NCBI GenBank assembly: GCA_021464245.1
Contig: JADCRB010000003.1
Location: forward strand, 510,631-574,630
DNA from: Carallia brachiata
Lineage: Eukaryota > Streptophyta > Magnoliopsida > Malpighiales > Rhizophoraceae
Direction of reading: 5' to 3'
DNA length: 64,000 nt
In this document: piece by piece, positions 13,321 through 25,924 of the stretch
How the letters are laid out: each line of letters begins with the position of its first letter
How positions within the stretch are numbered: the stretch's first letter is position 1
Notes under the pieces: model-generated
What the model was told of the DNA's origin: nothing
Databases searched by the model: none
What the model saw: the letters and a program-made list of their open reading frames with translations, nothing else
Position numbers and translations under genes: made by a program

Positions 13321-13506
13321 CCTCTCTCTCTCTCTCTCTTGCTCTCAGTAAAATAAAGAAAACAAAATACTTTAACCCAATACAAACAATATATACCAGC
13401 TAGCTAGTAGCTCAGTAATAAGCCACGTGTCTCTCTCTCTTTCTCTCAGTAAAATAAGTAAAATAAATAAAACAAAATACTTTAACCCAATAAAAACAAT
13501 ATATAC
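13321..13506. repeat. Direct duplication with CT/GA tracts just upstream of the KASII start
   Basis: A ~75-bp unit (CT repeat, then CTCAGTAAAATAA, then AACAAAATACTTTAACCCAA, then CAATATATAC) occurs at 13321-13396 and again at 13429-13506, offset 110 bp. On the KASII strand the CT tracts read as GA repeats in the 5' UTR or proximal promoter, where GAGA elements are common in plants. A CACGTG G-box (13424-13429, ccaCGTGt context) lies between the copies. Confidence 0.7.
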
Positions 13507-16306
13507 TCAATTGTAAGTCAGTATATTTTTGTATTATGAGTATTAAATTTGAAGATCTACGTTACACTTCTCTTTAATTAACTTATGTCGGAAACTATTT
13601 CAGAAATCGGTAATAATTCATAGCGTTTGAGCTTAAGTTCGCTCGGGACTCCACTAGCAATGTTGCTTATGACTTTATTTGTGCTGAGTTAGTTTTTTTT
13701 AAATTATTGAACCAGACTCAAATAAACAGATATTATTTTGATATCAATTTAAAATTTGATAACTAACAAGTTTAATAAGATTTTTTTAGATAAAAAATAA
13801 TAAAAATATAAAAATTATATATATATATATATATTAAAATGAGATAATATCAAAATTTTAAAATATTGTTGTTACTTAAAGAAAGCGTTTTTCTGTTCTC
13901 CTCTGTGTGTTGGGGTTGGAGGGGGTGGGGGAGGGAGGCGGGATTTCGCAGACGGCAAGTAGTGAAGGTCCTGTGAGGACAATCTGCGTCGTCCTCACGA
14001 TAAGAGTGCCGGGTGCTCCTCTTCCTTTCTCTCTCCATGTTCTTCTTACAATAATAATCTGATATATGCATACATACATACATACATACATATATGATAT
14101 ACAGGGCGTGTGACTGTGTTGTGTGTGGGGAATAGTTGTGGATGTGCAAAATAACAAAAACTGTAACAGACAGAAATGTAACAGCATTTTATTACGAGAA
14201 GGTTACACTTAAATTAAGTAGCACAAAACGCATTTAATTATTTAATTATTTATTTCTTTTAATTTAATTATTTAATAATATATATTACTACAACATTTAA
14301 TTACCTAATTAATTTTTTAGCTTTTGAATACAATTATTTTTTCATTAAAAGACTTATTAAATCATAAATTATATAACGAGTAAAATTACAAATTTCACTC
14401 TCTCCCTTTTCGAATTTAAGAAGTTGAGAATAGTTGGATTTTTTCTTTAAAATTTGAATTCAACTATTTAACAGTTTATATTACTTTTATTTATTTTTTA
14501 TTTATTAAAAAATTTATTAAATTATAAGTTATACAATAAAATAACTCTCTCCTCTTATAAAGTCTAAACTCTAATCACTTGAGTATCCCTTAAGAGGTCA
14601 CGTTTATTTTATTTCATTTAGCATTTCTCTTTTAGTATATGAACATATATTAATGCATGACAAGTGAAATGATATTATATTTTTTATTAAATTGCATTTA
14701 AATCTTTAATGATTTAATTCTTTTGCGTTTACGCTCTAAAACTTTCTGCAGTTTTAAATCTTTGCAATTGAAGCTTTTTGTCAAAATTCATTAATTTTAA
14801 AATTTTTTAAATGTAAAAAAATTATAAAATAAATATTTTGAGTATTTAATATTTTTGACTCATCATGATGATTTTTATTTTATTGAAACTTTTCAAAATT
14901 TATAATTTTTATATTTTTATGAATTCAATGTTTTTAACTAAAATTTTTATAAAATTCTAAAAATTTTAAAAAATTATAAAAAAAAAAAAAAACAAATCTC
15001 ACAATCTTTGAAGTTTATAAATTTTTTTAGAATTAAAAAGAAACTTTAAAACTAATAAAATTATAACGGAGAGTCTCAATTACTAAATATAGAAACATAG
15101 GACTCAAATAATATGATTATAAAGAGATAAAACATAAATATGGATTTTTTTTTTTTTTTTGTGTATGTATGTGCATGTAATGTATTGAGGGGATTTTTAG
15201 TTTTTTACGTTTCTTGATTATATTAGTCTAATTTAATAAAAGGTTGATGATGCTATAGCAGACTTGTTGTAGCCTGCTTTCCACTTGACTATGGACTGCG
15301 GTCTGTACAAACGGGCCAGCTAACCCTACAGTTAATTCACGTATGATCATAAAAATAAATAAACAAATAAATAAAACTCACATATGATGAGCACGTGTTT
15401 TTAACAGTAGCAGTAATTTTGAATTATTGGACTGAATAAGTTCATTTTTTATTAACATGTTGCAAGGGTGACATATATTTTTTAAAAAAATATGAGTAGA
15501 TCTGATTGAAAAATAGTTGAAAGACTACTTAAAATTATTGGACATATATTTTTTCTCCCTGTTATTTTAAAATTTTTTTTTATTTTTCAACATTAGAAAT
15601 AATTTACATAGGCTACATTTTTACTACAAAATATTTATACTACTTTATTTTTTTATGATTTGTATATCTATTTTACTAATATTATATAACATAACATTTT
15701 TTAAACAACTTTTAAACAATATTTTTTCACTTCATGTTTTCATCAATATCAACACTTATAAAAAATATCATGAACGTTATATTTTTTTTTTATCAACACT
15801 ATATGCCACTTATTCAAGTTGAGTGAAGAGTTTTAAAATTCCATTGTCCATGAAATAAATGAAGGAAATAGAAAGAACGCTATATGCTGCAAATTGATAT
15901 AAGAGTTTTAAATTTTCATTGTCCATGAAATAAATGAAGGAAATTGAAAGGCTTTACCTGCCTCTTCTCTTCATTGGCAAAAACACTGCTCAATATGCAC
16001 TAAACAAATTCTTACCATCATGCGCCTCTCCCCTGACGACCCACATGGTAAAGACTCAGTAACTTAGGGTGCATTTTGTGTAACTTAAATCAATTTGACA
16101 ATTGACATTCCATGGAATTTAGTGTCTGCTGTGACCACCACAATTCAAAATGAAATGACATGGTTTGCATCTCAGATGGGTTGCCTAAGCTAAAGCTTGA
16201 TTCAAGATGTTCGTAGAGTGATTAGTTTGAAAAGCACCACTTCTTTTCTTCCCTGTTCAACGTTTCCTTTTTATTTGCGAATTTTGTTTCAAATCTTTCT
16301 TGTTAG
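13507..16306. other. AT-rich intergenic DNA upstream of KASII
   Basis: Contains an AT dinucleotide run (13815-13834), a GC-richer island at 13880-14040 with a G-run tract (13912-13942), a perfect 8-bp hairpin (13973-13980 with 13991-13998), an ATAC tetranucleotide repeat (about 14069-14092), and a 75-bp direct duplication at 15798-15950. Overlapping minus-strand reading frames at 13850-14187 have no recognisable product. Confidence 0.5.
15798..15950. repeat. 75-bp direct duplication
   Basis: Two copies, about 15798-15875 and 15878-15950, share GAGTTTTAAA, CATTGTCCATGAAATAAATG and AAGGAAAT in the same order. A handful of substitutions separate them, so the event is not recent. Confidence 0.75.
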
Positions 16307-16422
16307 GTGTTAACAACATTAAGATGGAATTTGATTCAGCTTCTAAAATCTTCCCAAGATACAGCGGAACTGGCCAGACAAATTGAGAAAACAGGTATTT
16401 CAACTCTTGGCGTTCATGGAAG
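16307..16422 (+). pseudogene. Relic exon of a tRNA-dihydrouridine(20) synthase (DUS2-type)
   Basis: After a TTGTTAG acceptor-like site the frame reads VLTTLRWNL, then IQLLKSSQDTAELARQIEK and TGISTLGVHGS. DUS2-family enzymes have the same order: a leader helix, then the CKIR strand, LLKSxxDTxxLARRIEKTG, and (A/L)AVHGR. The segment that would hold PVTCK is missing (about 20 bp deleted), RR is RQ, and the R of VHGR is S. Keeping a splice acceptor suggests a genomic fragment rather than a processed copy. No other exon of this gene was found around it. Confidence 0.68.
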
Positions 16423-19400
16423 TTATTTTATATTGTCTATAGTTTTTAATATATTCGTAAATTCTATGAGATTGCAACTAATTATTTCAACATTGCCATT
16501 TCTGTAAGTTTTTTTTTTATGCATATATAATTTTTTTCCCTCTCTATAATCAAATATGTGTCAGAAAATGATTACCTCAAGGCTATGTTGTTAGTGAGAA
16601 ATGATGTGGTTGATAATATGTCTATGGTTTTGTTGTTATAGAAAAGAAATCGGGTGGTGCTAGCAATTTTTTTCCATCTCTATATTTCTCTTTTCAGTTT
16701 TCTCTATTCTCTTTTGCTTATTTATTCTTTGCTTTATTCTCTATTTTCTGATGTGCATTTCGTGGCATGGAATCATTGAACTATCTATTGGGATTAAAGC
16801 TTCAACTTAATAGTATTTTTCTTATTAACAAATTATAATTTTTGTATAACAATCAATGCACATACATTTGTATGCTTTTCTTTTCTTGTAGCTTTTAAAT
16901 TTTGGAATTATCTAATATATTTTAAATTTTTTAGTTTAATATTAACTATAATTATTCTTATTTTATTAAATTATAAAACTAATTATATTAAATAATCTGC
17001 ACAAATTATTACAAAAATGGAACTCAAATTTCTTTAGATAAATAAAAAATTTAAACATTATGATCAATTTAACAAAACAATATTTTGTAGCCTGAGTATA
17101 AATATAATATGTATTATCTTATCAAAATAGTTGTTTATGTTTGTGTTGAAAGATATTTCAATACTTATGTGACATTTTTTAATACAAGATCAAAATTAAT
17201 GTGAATCGGCACATAATGCGAGTAAGGCAGCTAAGCATTTAACTTGAAAGGCACGATAAAAATTCAATTCTCAATCTTTATTATAGATGATGTATTAAAC
17301 TAAGAGTTACTTATGTTTTAGAAGTTTTTTTTTGGGGGGGCGGGGTGCGTACTTGATGGTTCGGAAGTTGTTGTATAGTGATAACACATCAAAATTTGTG
17401 ATTTTGTTTCCTCTTAAATCGTTCATAAATTATTATGTACGGTTATATTAGATCATTGGAATTGACAGGAACACACAAATAAATGTAAAAAACTATTTCC
17501 ACGTGCTCTTGGTGCCCCGCATGGTTACTGGGCTCAATTATTCTTATATCATACGAGAGTGGAAGCATATCACTTTTCTTCAAAAAAAGGATATAATGAT
17601 TCGATTTACACCCACCACAACAAGATGAAAAAAAAAAAAAAAAAAAGGAAAAAACCAAAGTCACTATAAGTCATCATGCGACGTATAAGACAACTAGATT
17701 TCGTGTTATACCCGCACATTGGCACACTATCAATAGCATGAATTTTCTGCCAATAACACAATCTTTTTTGACCTTTAAAAATTTGTTGACCATTAAATTA
17801 CTGACAAACAGTGCCCATTACATTAGTATAATACAAATTTAAATTATTAGATGAGATTCTAATAACATCAAGTATAAAATTGTAATACATGCCCACGACA
17901 AATTATAAGTTTTTTTAACTAATATAATTTTCAATGGATAGAGAGTAATTATAACAATACTCCAATATTACGTCAAGAAAACTAGTAAAATTAGGCTGTT
18001 GAACAAAACCTAATAAAAAGATTATATATTAAATTCTAAGAAGCATGAAGAGATGAAAGGTGGCATGTGAAAATCTTATATTGGTAACCAAAAAAATTCC
18101 ATTCTTTAACAGAATCAGCTCCGAGACGATTGATAAGAAAAACGGAAAAGGTCTGTGGATTTTTGAACAACGTGATTCAAAGATGAAAAACGTGACTCAA
18201 AGATGAACAATTAGGTGTTTGCTTGACATCCACTCTTATGGTGTGTTTGGATTATTAGAAAGTTGTGAAAAAATAAAATTATTTAGATTGATAGAAAATT
18301 GTGAGAAAGAAAATAATGTAAAAGAAAAATAAATAGTAATTCGTGAGAGAAAAAATTATAATAAATTATATTGTTTGGATTGATTAAAAATTGTAAGAAA
18401 ATAAGAAAATGATACGATTGTAAATAGTAAAATTTTTAAATTTGATTTTTTTCCTATCATTTTCCAACAAAACAAACAAAGCATGTTAAACTTTGCAACA
18501 CCAAATTTGTGTATTTAGCTAAGGTCCCAACCTACCAAAATGGAGCCTTTTGTCTTTCCTAGGGAACTTCAGCACTTTTTTAAATCTAATACAACTTCAT
18601 TGCATAATTTGTCTTTCCATTGCTACGATATTTTCTCAATTCCTCTATTTCGCCATCAAACTTGCACCCTCCATTAGAATTGTTTGTTAAGATTGAAATC
18701 TTAAGTTGCATCTCCTGACATGCTATGGTTGAAAAGATTTAACTCCTAAAACTTGTACGAATTACGAAGTGTATATAAATTAATTGCGCTGTAACTTGGG
18801 TTTTAAATATGTTTGCAATTTGCTTGAATGTTTTTTTTAGCGTTCCTTGGGGTAGCTGTTAGCTTTCTTAATCAATATAATTTCAAAAAAGAAAGCTGTC
18901 AACGATGCTCTCTTAATTTTCATCCAAATAGAGGAATATGCCATCTGCTCTTCATAGTTATTCTGTTTTCTTTTTCAGAAAAATAAAAAAAAAAAAAAGC
19001 TCTTCTCCTTCATCCTTTCTTATTGGTCTTCATCAGAAAAAAATGAATATGTCAATTATTTGGATAATTAGGATAAGATTCCGTCTTTTTAGCCATTACA
19101 AGTCCTAATTAATAAAAAAAATTATTATTAGTTATAATGTAAATGAATTTTACCACCTGATGATAACTTAAATTTTTTAATTGCTATGGGATTTATATAC
19201 GTACCATGGCATGAAATCTTATTTCACTCACCCTCAACTTGACCACCATTTAATTGAGCTATGTGCTGACCATAAGGGTTTCCTCCTTTATTAACATTAT
19301 TTCAATTCCATTCAATCACCTTCTACTCCACCCTTCATCAAAATGAAAAACAATGGCGTCACAATTAAAACAGGGAGATAGGCTGGGTTACATTATCCAT

Positions 19401-21826
19401 TAGTGTCGCTATTCGATCCATACGAAACTTAAATTATTGGATTACAATGGTATTTTACGACACTAAAAATTCATTAATTACTAATTCATTATTATTGAGT
19501 TTAGTTGTACAAATCTTTAGCTTAATTAGTAGCCATGCCTTTTGGGATTAGTATGGCAGATAAAATTACGTGGACACACTTAACTAAAAATATGAAAAAT
19601 ACATAATTAATCTAATAATATTTAATTTTCTATTTTTTTAAATTTTCAAATCTAACACATCCTTTACCATCCAATCATCCAGATCACTACGTTTGGACTG
19701 CATACCAATTATGATTGTGTGTCCAAAAACTAGTTCTGTATTAGTTAAGCACTAGCATGATAATTGTTATGCTTAGTCAGTGCATTGCAGCAGGAATGGC
19801 AATGCCAGCAACGTTGATTGTTTGATCAATGAATGCACTACAAATTGACAAGCGTGCCAAGCATGGTTCGCCTTAAACACTAATGATTGGATAATCTATT
19901 GCTTTGGCTGCTTTAATGTCACACTTTTATCGTTTCTACAGATAATATTGACAATAATATTAACAGTTTTTCCTGACCGTCTCTCTCATGAGTCATGAAT
20001 AAGGAGGGATACCAACATGAGCACAACCACAAAGATCATGTGACTCCTTCCCTTGTAACAGCAACTTCGCATATATCCGCACTGAGAAAAAGGAGGCATA
20101 CCAGCTGGTGGATTCTCCCAAATAGTGAGTAAGTCAGTTCCCTTGGGCCCATGAATAAGAATTTCCCAGTGTGGGTTTTAACCTAACACTAGAAAATTAA
20201 AGTATTATCACTAGCAAGCACTGATGTGAATGACAAGATCCGTCATCGTTTAATTAGAGATCGAGTCTTGAGAATACAATTGTGTTGAGAGACCTTACTG
20301 TTTTTGAAATTTTTTTAAATCAGTTCAGATTAGTCAGTCCAATGAACTGAATATTAGACAGTCTAAAAAAAAAAAGCGTTATCAAACTTTGATTATCTCT
20401 GTCGCTCGCTCTGATTCTATTTTCCGTCTCGCAGATGCAACATAAGGCGGTTAAATAATATGTTTTTTAAAGTATAATTTCGACTTTCCATAGGTTATCT
20501 CAAAGCATTAAAGAAGTTTGCACTAAAAAAGTGAAAATGAAAATGAAAATGAAGTCATTTTTCTTTTTTTATTCATTAAAAATTTTTTTTAGTCATAAAC
20601 TATATAACATAAATAATTAATTCTTTATTATATATCTTACGACCGGAAGACTCTAGAAAGAAAAGAAATATAATTTTGGGTCCTTACTCAAAATATCCAT
20701 TTCATCGGACACTCGCACCCCAGCCAATCAACAATTGAAAGCATCAAACAATCCCAACAAATCTGTCACCAAACCACCTAAATGATAGTGAATACTGATA
20801 GATTGTGCTAGACCTAAACTGCATTCGACGTTGACATTTGAAATGCATCATTTTATTTAATTCTTCTTTTTTTTTTGTGCCACAATGCAGAGGAAGCAAT
20901 ATAATAATAACAAAAAAAAAGTAAAGTAATTTTTTTACATTCAACTTTATTTATCTGCGAGACTAAGTAAAATTTAATTAGTCTATATTTTTTGTTGCCA
21001 TCATGTTCTCTTTATGTATTTCTATCTCATGTTTTTTCTTTTCTTTTCTATTTTTTTTTCTTGACTGCCTAAGGTAGCTCTCATTCTCATATAAATATAT
21101 AATAAATATAATTCACTCCCACAAATTTTAGTCCTGTTCTCCTCTCAATGATTAATATATATCTAGTAAGTGAGAAAAGATGGGAAAACGGGAAGCTGCA
21201 TCTAACACTAACCAAATCATAATCACCTTTTTTTTTTTTTTTTCGGCAATTTCGATTAGGTCTGTAGTAGATATAAAAAAGAAAAAAGAGTATTGACCCA
21301 TTGTTCCAAGTTGTCAATAGTTTGTCTACTTTTGGCATCTTTGAGCTTTAGAGATAAATCAAGAATCTGTCAATCTTATTGCCATATGTTAACCAATCGC
21401 GGACGAAAACATTAAATACCGTAGTAATGGATGCCCATTTTTTTTTTTCAAAGGACAATTGCTTAAAGAAAATCCTTCATTAAGAATCTGTTCGGTTATC
21501 AGCTATGAAATCTTATACACTATTGACTGTGACATTAAATCTGTCGTTGAGCTGCTTTAAAATAGAGAAAAAAATCTAATCTTTCCTGGATTATTTTTTA
21601 AATAGAGCAAGAGATGACCAAATAACGAAACAATTTTCAAAAAAATTAAATAATAATAACCAATTTCAAAGAATTTTTTAGTTGCTTTAGTGAGAAGAGA
21701 ATGAAAAAGCTAGAAATATTTATATTCAACTTCATTATAACAATTAGAATAGCTATTGACATTTGGTGTACCTATTGAATAATGCCCATTTAACGCGCAC
21801 ATTTAGCATAAGGTAGAATAGCAGAA
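16423..21826. other. Long AT-rich intergenic region
   Basis: No gene recognised across about 5.4 kb. It holds a MITE-like element (18241-18484), homopolymer tracts (near 17331 and 17628), a short direct repeat at 18168-18208, and many stop-rich short frames. It may also include decayed transposon DNA that I cannot name. Confidence 0.45.
18241..18484. mobile_element. MITE-like element, same family as in KASII intron 11
   Basis: Starts GTGTGTTTGGATTATTAGAA and ends CCAACAAAACAAACAAAGC, imperfect inverted ends. The interior contains a second terminus-like TTGTTTGGATTGATTAAAA at about 18370, so the element looks partly duplicated inside itself. Confidence 0.6.
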
Positions 21827-22479
21827 GATGACATGTATTTAATGGTGTCTTGAATTCGTGGTCATGGGAACAATCTTCAATTAAAATTGGGTTAGAAACC
21901 ACTTTTGTTTTTACGTGTAGAATTATCAACAAGTAAAATAAAATTTTAAAGGGATTAGAAATCAATTCACTAGAGGGATTTTCTAATTTGACTTCATTTT
22001 TAGGTAATTAAGTTAACTCAAAATTAAATATGTAGAAGCAACAAGATGAGATCCACTAAAAAACACTTATGTGAGACTCAATTTTGTAAGAAAAAATTGA
22101 GTGTCTATTATACTTAAAGAATAAAGTGAGGAAATCCAAGTACACAGCATGCACCCAGGAATATTCGTTTGATAAGCTCAAGCCATCAATTGGGGTGGCC
22201 TTAACAAGGCAATGGAATATTGACGAAGGTCTTCTTGTTTTGAAAACCAACCAAGAGTTTTCTTTTTCTTTTCTTTTAGGGAACAACCAAACAAGAGTCT
22301 GAAATGCTTGAAAACGTTCCTTTTTGGTGGGATACGGTGCAAGAGTTTGAAATGCCTGAAAATATATTTAACTCGTAAGTAATAACAATGACAAGCACAA
22401 GCACATGACTTGCAATCTCATCCAAAAAGGACTTGACAAATTGCATAATGGATTATATAAATAATAATAAAATATAAGT

Positions 22480-22580
22480 AACTAATGCACTTTATACTCT
22501 AGTGGTAAGTACTGAATATATCAACTGTTAGGTCTTGAGTTTGAGTACTATCAAAGTATAGTGAAGTTAAATGTATGCGA
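22480..22580 (+). mobile_element. SINE-like unit with tRNA-type A and B boxes
   Basis: CTCTAGTGGTAAGTACT (near 22497-22513) resembles an RNA polymerase III A box, and AGGTCTTGAGTTTGAGTAC (22530-22548) a B box, at tRNA-like spacing. Plant SINEs usually have both. The 3' end and target duplication were not found, so the boundaries are approximate. Confidence 0.45.
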
Positions 22581-23040
22581 TATCTTTGAGTTACGAACGG
22601 TTCAGTGTTTGGACTGAACTTGCAAGATTTACTCCCTCATAACTCAATATTTACTGACCCAACCTATTTAAGTGATTAAATCACTTAATTATCTTTAACG
22701 AGATTACAAAATACTACTCCTACTTATTCATTTTATTATACTAAAAAAAATAAAACAAAGTAAAATACAAGTATACGAGTCAAACCAATGGTTCAGTCAG
22801 TTTTTCATTTTTTGGGTCCATGCAGTAAGTCTTTTGCTCGTCTTTTATACTACCCTAACATTATGTAGAAAAGTTTCAATAATGCTTCGTGAGATGGACT
22901 ACATAATGCGAAAAAACATATTTGTCAAGTGTACAATAAAAGGCCGAAATTAAAGAAGGGATCCATTACGAGGCTAGAGGTCCCCACCCATAACGAGGCT
23001 GAAGGCCCCTTGATTGGGGCTCCCTTCCCTTCAAAAATAG

Positions 23041-23071
23041 GAGGCCTTTGCCCCCTAGTGGGGAAGGCCTC
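23041..23071. repeat. GC-rich inverted repeat
   Basis: GAGGCCTT plus CCCC on the left pairs with GGGG plus AAGGCCTC on the right, around a CTAGT-like centre. It sits in a GC-richer patch (22955-23100) within AT-rich DNA. It is not followed by a T run and no gene precedes it, so a terminator reading is unlikely. Confidence 0.6.
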
Positions 23072-23190
23072 TGACCCCAACGATCCCCGTTTAAAGAAAC
23101 AACAACCATGTACATCCTACTAATGCCAGTTCCCCTCTTCAGTGGAGCGGCAATGTGTTGGTGATTATAGCAAAAATTGGAAAACTCATA

Positions 23191-24980
23191 AACACTAACA
23201 TTTATTAAGAGGATCCCGTTGGGGGTGGTGGGTCAAATTTGGTAAGCCAAACTTCCAACTTCTAAACCAAATTCTTGAATTTTCCACTTCACACTTAACA
23301 ACATCTCGCTTGTAACAACCACTGCCAAGACAAATGCAACCAAAAAACAAACACTTGAGAGGAAGAGATATGCATGCAACTACTCTTCCAAACCAGCTCA
23401 AGAACGTGCATGTCCTTTTGCCCAGGGACGAAGGCACATGGAGCCAAATGGTTTTTTTTACTTTTCTTTTCTTTTTAAGGATCGAAGTCAGCATAAATAA
23501 ATCCCTTCATTGCTTTTGGTCTTTTGAGGCAACGAGCAAGGCCAAATGGCCTTTTTTTTATTTTTATTTTATTTCTTTCTTCTGTTTTTTTTTTAGCATT
23601 GTTTTTTATTTTCTTTCAAATGCATTTTTTGGAGTTCATAATTTATTATTTTATTTTTTATTTTATTAAATATGAAAGTCTAATTATTTTTTTAAGTCAT
23701 TTTATTTACTCTTAAAAAGTATTTGAATAAATTTTTCTTATTTTTATAAAGTCTTTTTAGAGATATTTAATCTTTCAATGAAACAAATTATTAATAATAA
23801 ACGTTAAAAAAGGAAAAAAAAATATTTAGAAACATATTGTATATTTGAACATATATTTATTTACAAAATTGACTTTAATTTTATCAGTTACAACAGTTAC
23901 GCAAAAAAAAAAAATTACAATGTTTGTAATAAATATAATAAAGAATCAGTTGTACAATCACATGAAAAAAGAAATAACTAAATAATTTAATTATTACTTA
24001 TATAGAAAAAATATATTTAAATACATATAAAAAATAAAAAAAATTTTAAAATATTAAAAATCACATAATATAATTATAAAATTTAATATTTAAAATAATT
24101 AATATAATTTTTTATTTTTTAATATATAAATTAATTTTATTATTATAAATATAAATACAAAATTTATCTCCCCTAAAATTTCTTTCTGGCTTTGTCCTTA
24201 CTTTTGCCGGGGAGATGCCACCAGACTAAATGCACGGGATGGGGTCTTCTGTCCAACACAAATCTTTCTAACCCAAGACTTATAATTGAAAGTTTCTGGC
24301 TGCCGGACGTCTTCTAATTAAGGACAATTCCCTAAGAACTTTTTTTCCCAAAAAAAAAAAAGCCCAAAAATGAGAATTACAACCAATTGGTATAACTCCT
24401 GGTTTTTTTTTTCTTTTTGGAGGGAAAAAGGGGGGGGGGGGAGTTACAGTGCATGACGCCTAGGACTTACTTTTTTTCGGTTAAAAATCGGTTGAGCCAT
24501 AAGTTGTACATATGAGTAACTCCGGCTGACTTCGGGCTTATTATTCATTTCCTGAGCACACTTGAAGCTCGGAGAACCGTCTTACCCTTACCCACTCTCG
24601 CATTTCGGCCGCCCGTTACGCTACTCATGGATTCATACACGTGTACAATGAATTGGTTTTATTAGTAGGCTGCAATTATGGGGATGGGCCCCCAGATAGG
24701 GCCCTTAAAATAGCCGAATCATTAAACATACCGACATGTGGGGGTCAATTTCTTTTTTTTTTTTTATTCTTTAAGAACGGGAGCCCAACTAGTAGAGGAG
24801 AGAAAAAATAAAGATTGAGAGATCCAAAAATCAAACCTCAGACCTGATCCAACTGCCGCAGCAATGCTGCACTTCCAAAGTTAATTTTCTTTAATATACT
24901 AAACCAAACCAAGTTTGGCCTTTTCCTTTTACTTTTCAAATGTCGAGGCTTAGGCTTTAGTTAGGGCTCAAGTTGGGACT
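23191..24980. other. Intergenic DNA with unnamed repeat fragments
   Basis: About 23560-24200 is very AT-rich and ends in TCCCCTAAAATTTC..CTGGCTTTGTCC, a terminus also seen in reduced form at 52492-52927. On the minus strand, 24815-24860 reads AGGTCTGAGGTTTGATTTT, a B-box-like string. A 12-G run lies at about 24430-24441. No gene recognised. Confidence 0.4.
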
Positions 24981-25924
24981 AAGACTGCAATATAGTTGAG
25001 TCGAGTTGAGTTTGATAAAATTTGAGTGTTGACTCGTTTATTAAACGAGTTTAAAAATGAGATTCGGTATCAGTATTATTTACGAACAAAACGAGCGTCG
25101 AGCAGAGTCTGCTGTTATCGAATCAAGTTTTTGAGTTTTTAACGAATTATATCATTTAATTTTATATTACCAATAAAATAATTAAAATAAAAATTTTATT
25201 ATTATACATAAAATAAAAAGATATAAATATTTAAATAAAATTAAATAATTAAAAATAAATGTTCAACTTTAATATATAAATGTAAATATATGTAATATAT
25301 AATTTTAAAAATGAGTTTGATAAAATTATTTTTATAGCATAATAAATGAGTTTTTTTTAATTATTATGTAGACAAATTTTTTAACGAGTTGTTCATGAGT
25401 TTAACTAAATTTATCTTTATTTAGACTCAGTTTATTTATTAAATTAATTTTGAATTTAAACTGATGTATTACTTATTTAGTTAAACGAATAAATTTTAGT
25501 CAAGTTTTTACCAAATTAAGTCGCTAAACTTTTAGCAAAAATATTGACTTACTTACAGTTTTAATCACGTATAAGTCTTATTTAAATAACTGTATATGAA
25601 ATATAAGATATAACCATAAATTGGTAAATATTTATATTAAAAGTTAAATAATACAATTAAGTGTTATTAATATATTAAATAAGTTTATAACGATACATAT
25701 TAAAACAAATTATTAATAATATATTTATCAAGTTCTAAACAAGTTTTAAACGAGATTGAATCGAGCTGAACTTACCCATGTTCAGGTTCGGCTCGTTTAT
25801 TAAACGAGTTTTACTTTTAAACTCGTATATCGCTCGTTTAGTAACATGAACGAGCCCAAACCGAGCTGTTATCGAGCCAAACTACCGAACTTTTAACGAA
25901 CATATCAACTAATTTACACCCCTA
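24981..25924. mobile_element. Non-autonomous repeat with ACTCGTTTA/TAAACGAGT motifs, copy 1
   Basis: AT-rich core flanked by arms dense in short palindromic words (CTCGTTTATTAAACGAG, GAGTCGAGTTGAG), ending AACTAATTTACACCCCTAG. Copy 2 (35625-36232) lies in the opposite orientation with the matching TTAGGAGTGTTAACAA end. No protein is encoded. Likely a MITE-type family. Class not assigned. Confidence 0.6.

Larger units (their letters stand above)
21827..23190. repeat. Displaced degenerate copy of the DNA at 51433-52440
   Basis: Ordered blocks match the region upstream of beta-galactosidase B: TGACATG..ATTTA.TGGTGTCTTGAA, GGGTTAGAAACCA, CTGAAATGCTTGAAAA, TGGGATACgGTGCAAGAGTTTGAA, GACTTGCAATCTCA and CCATTACGAGG. 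The copy here lacks the MITE found at 51881-52306 and instead carries a ~500-bp insert (about 22440-22955) holding a SINE-like unit. No galactosidase coding sequence remains beside it. Confidence 0.65.

Noticed and set aside
22929..23123. Open frame of 64 codons with Pro/Gly-rich peptide
   Set aside because: It lies in the duplicated block and over the inverted repeat at 23041-23071. The counterpart at 52.4 kb has no matching frame.
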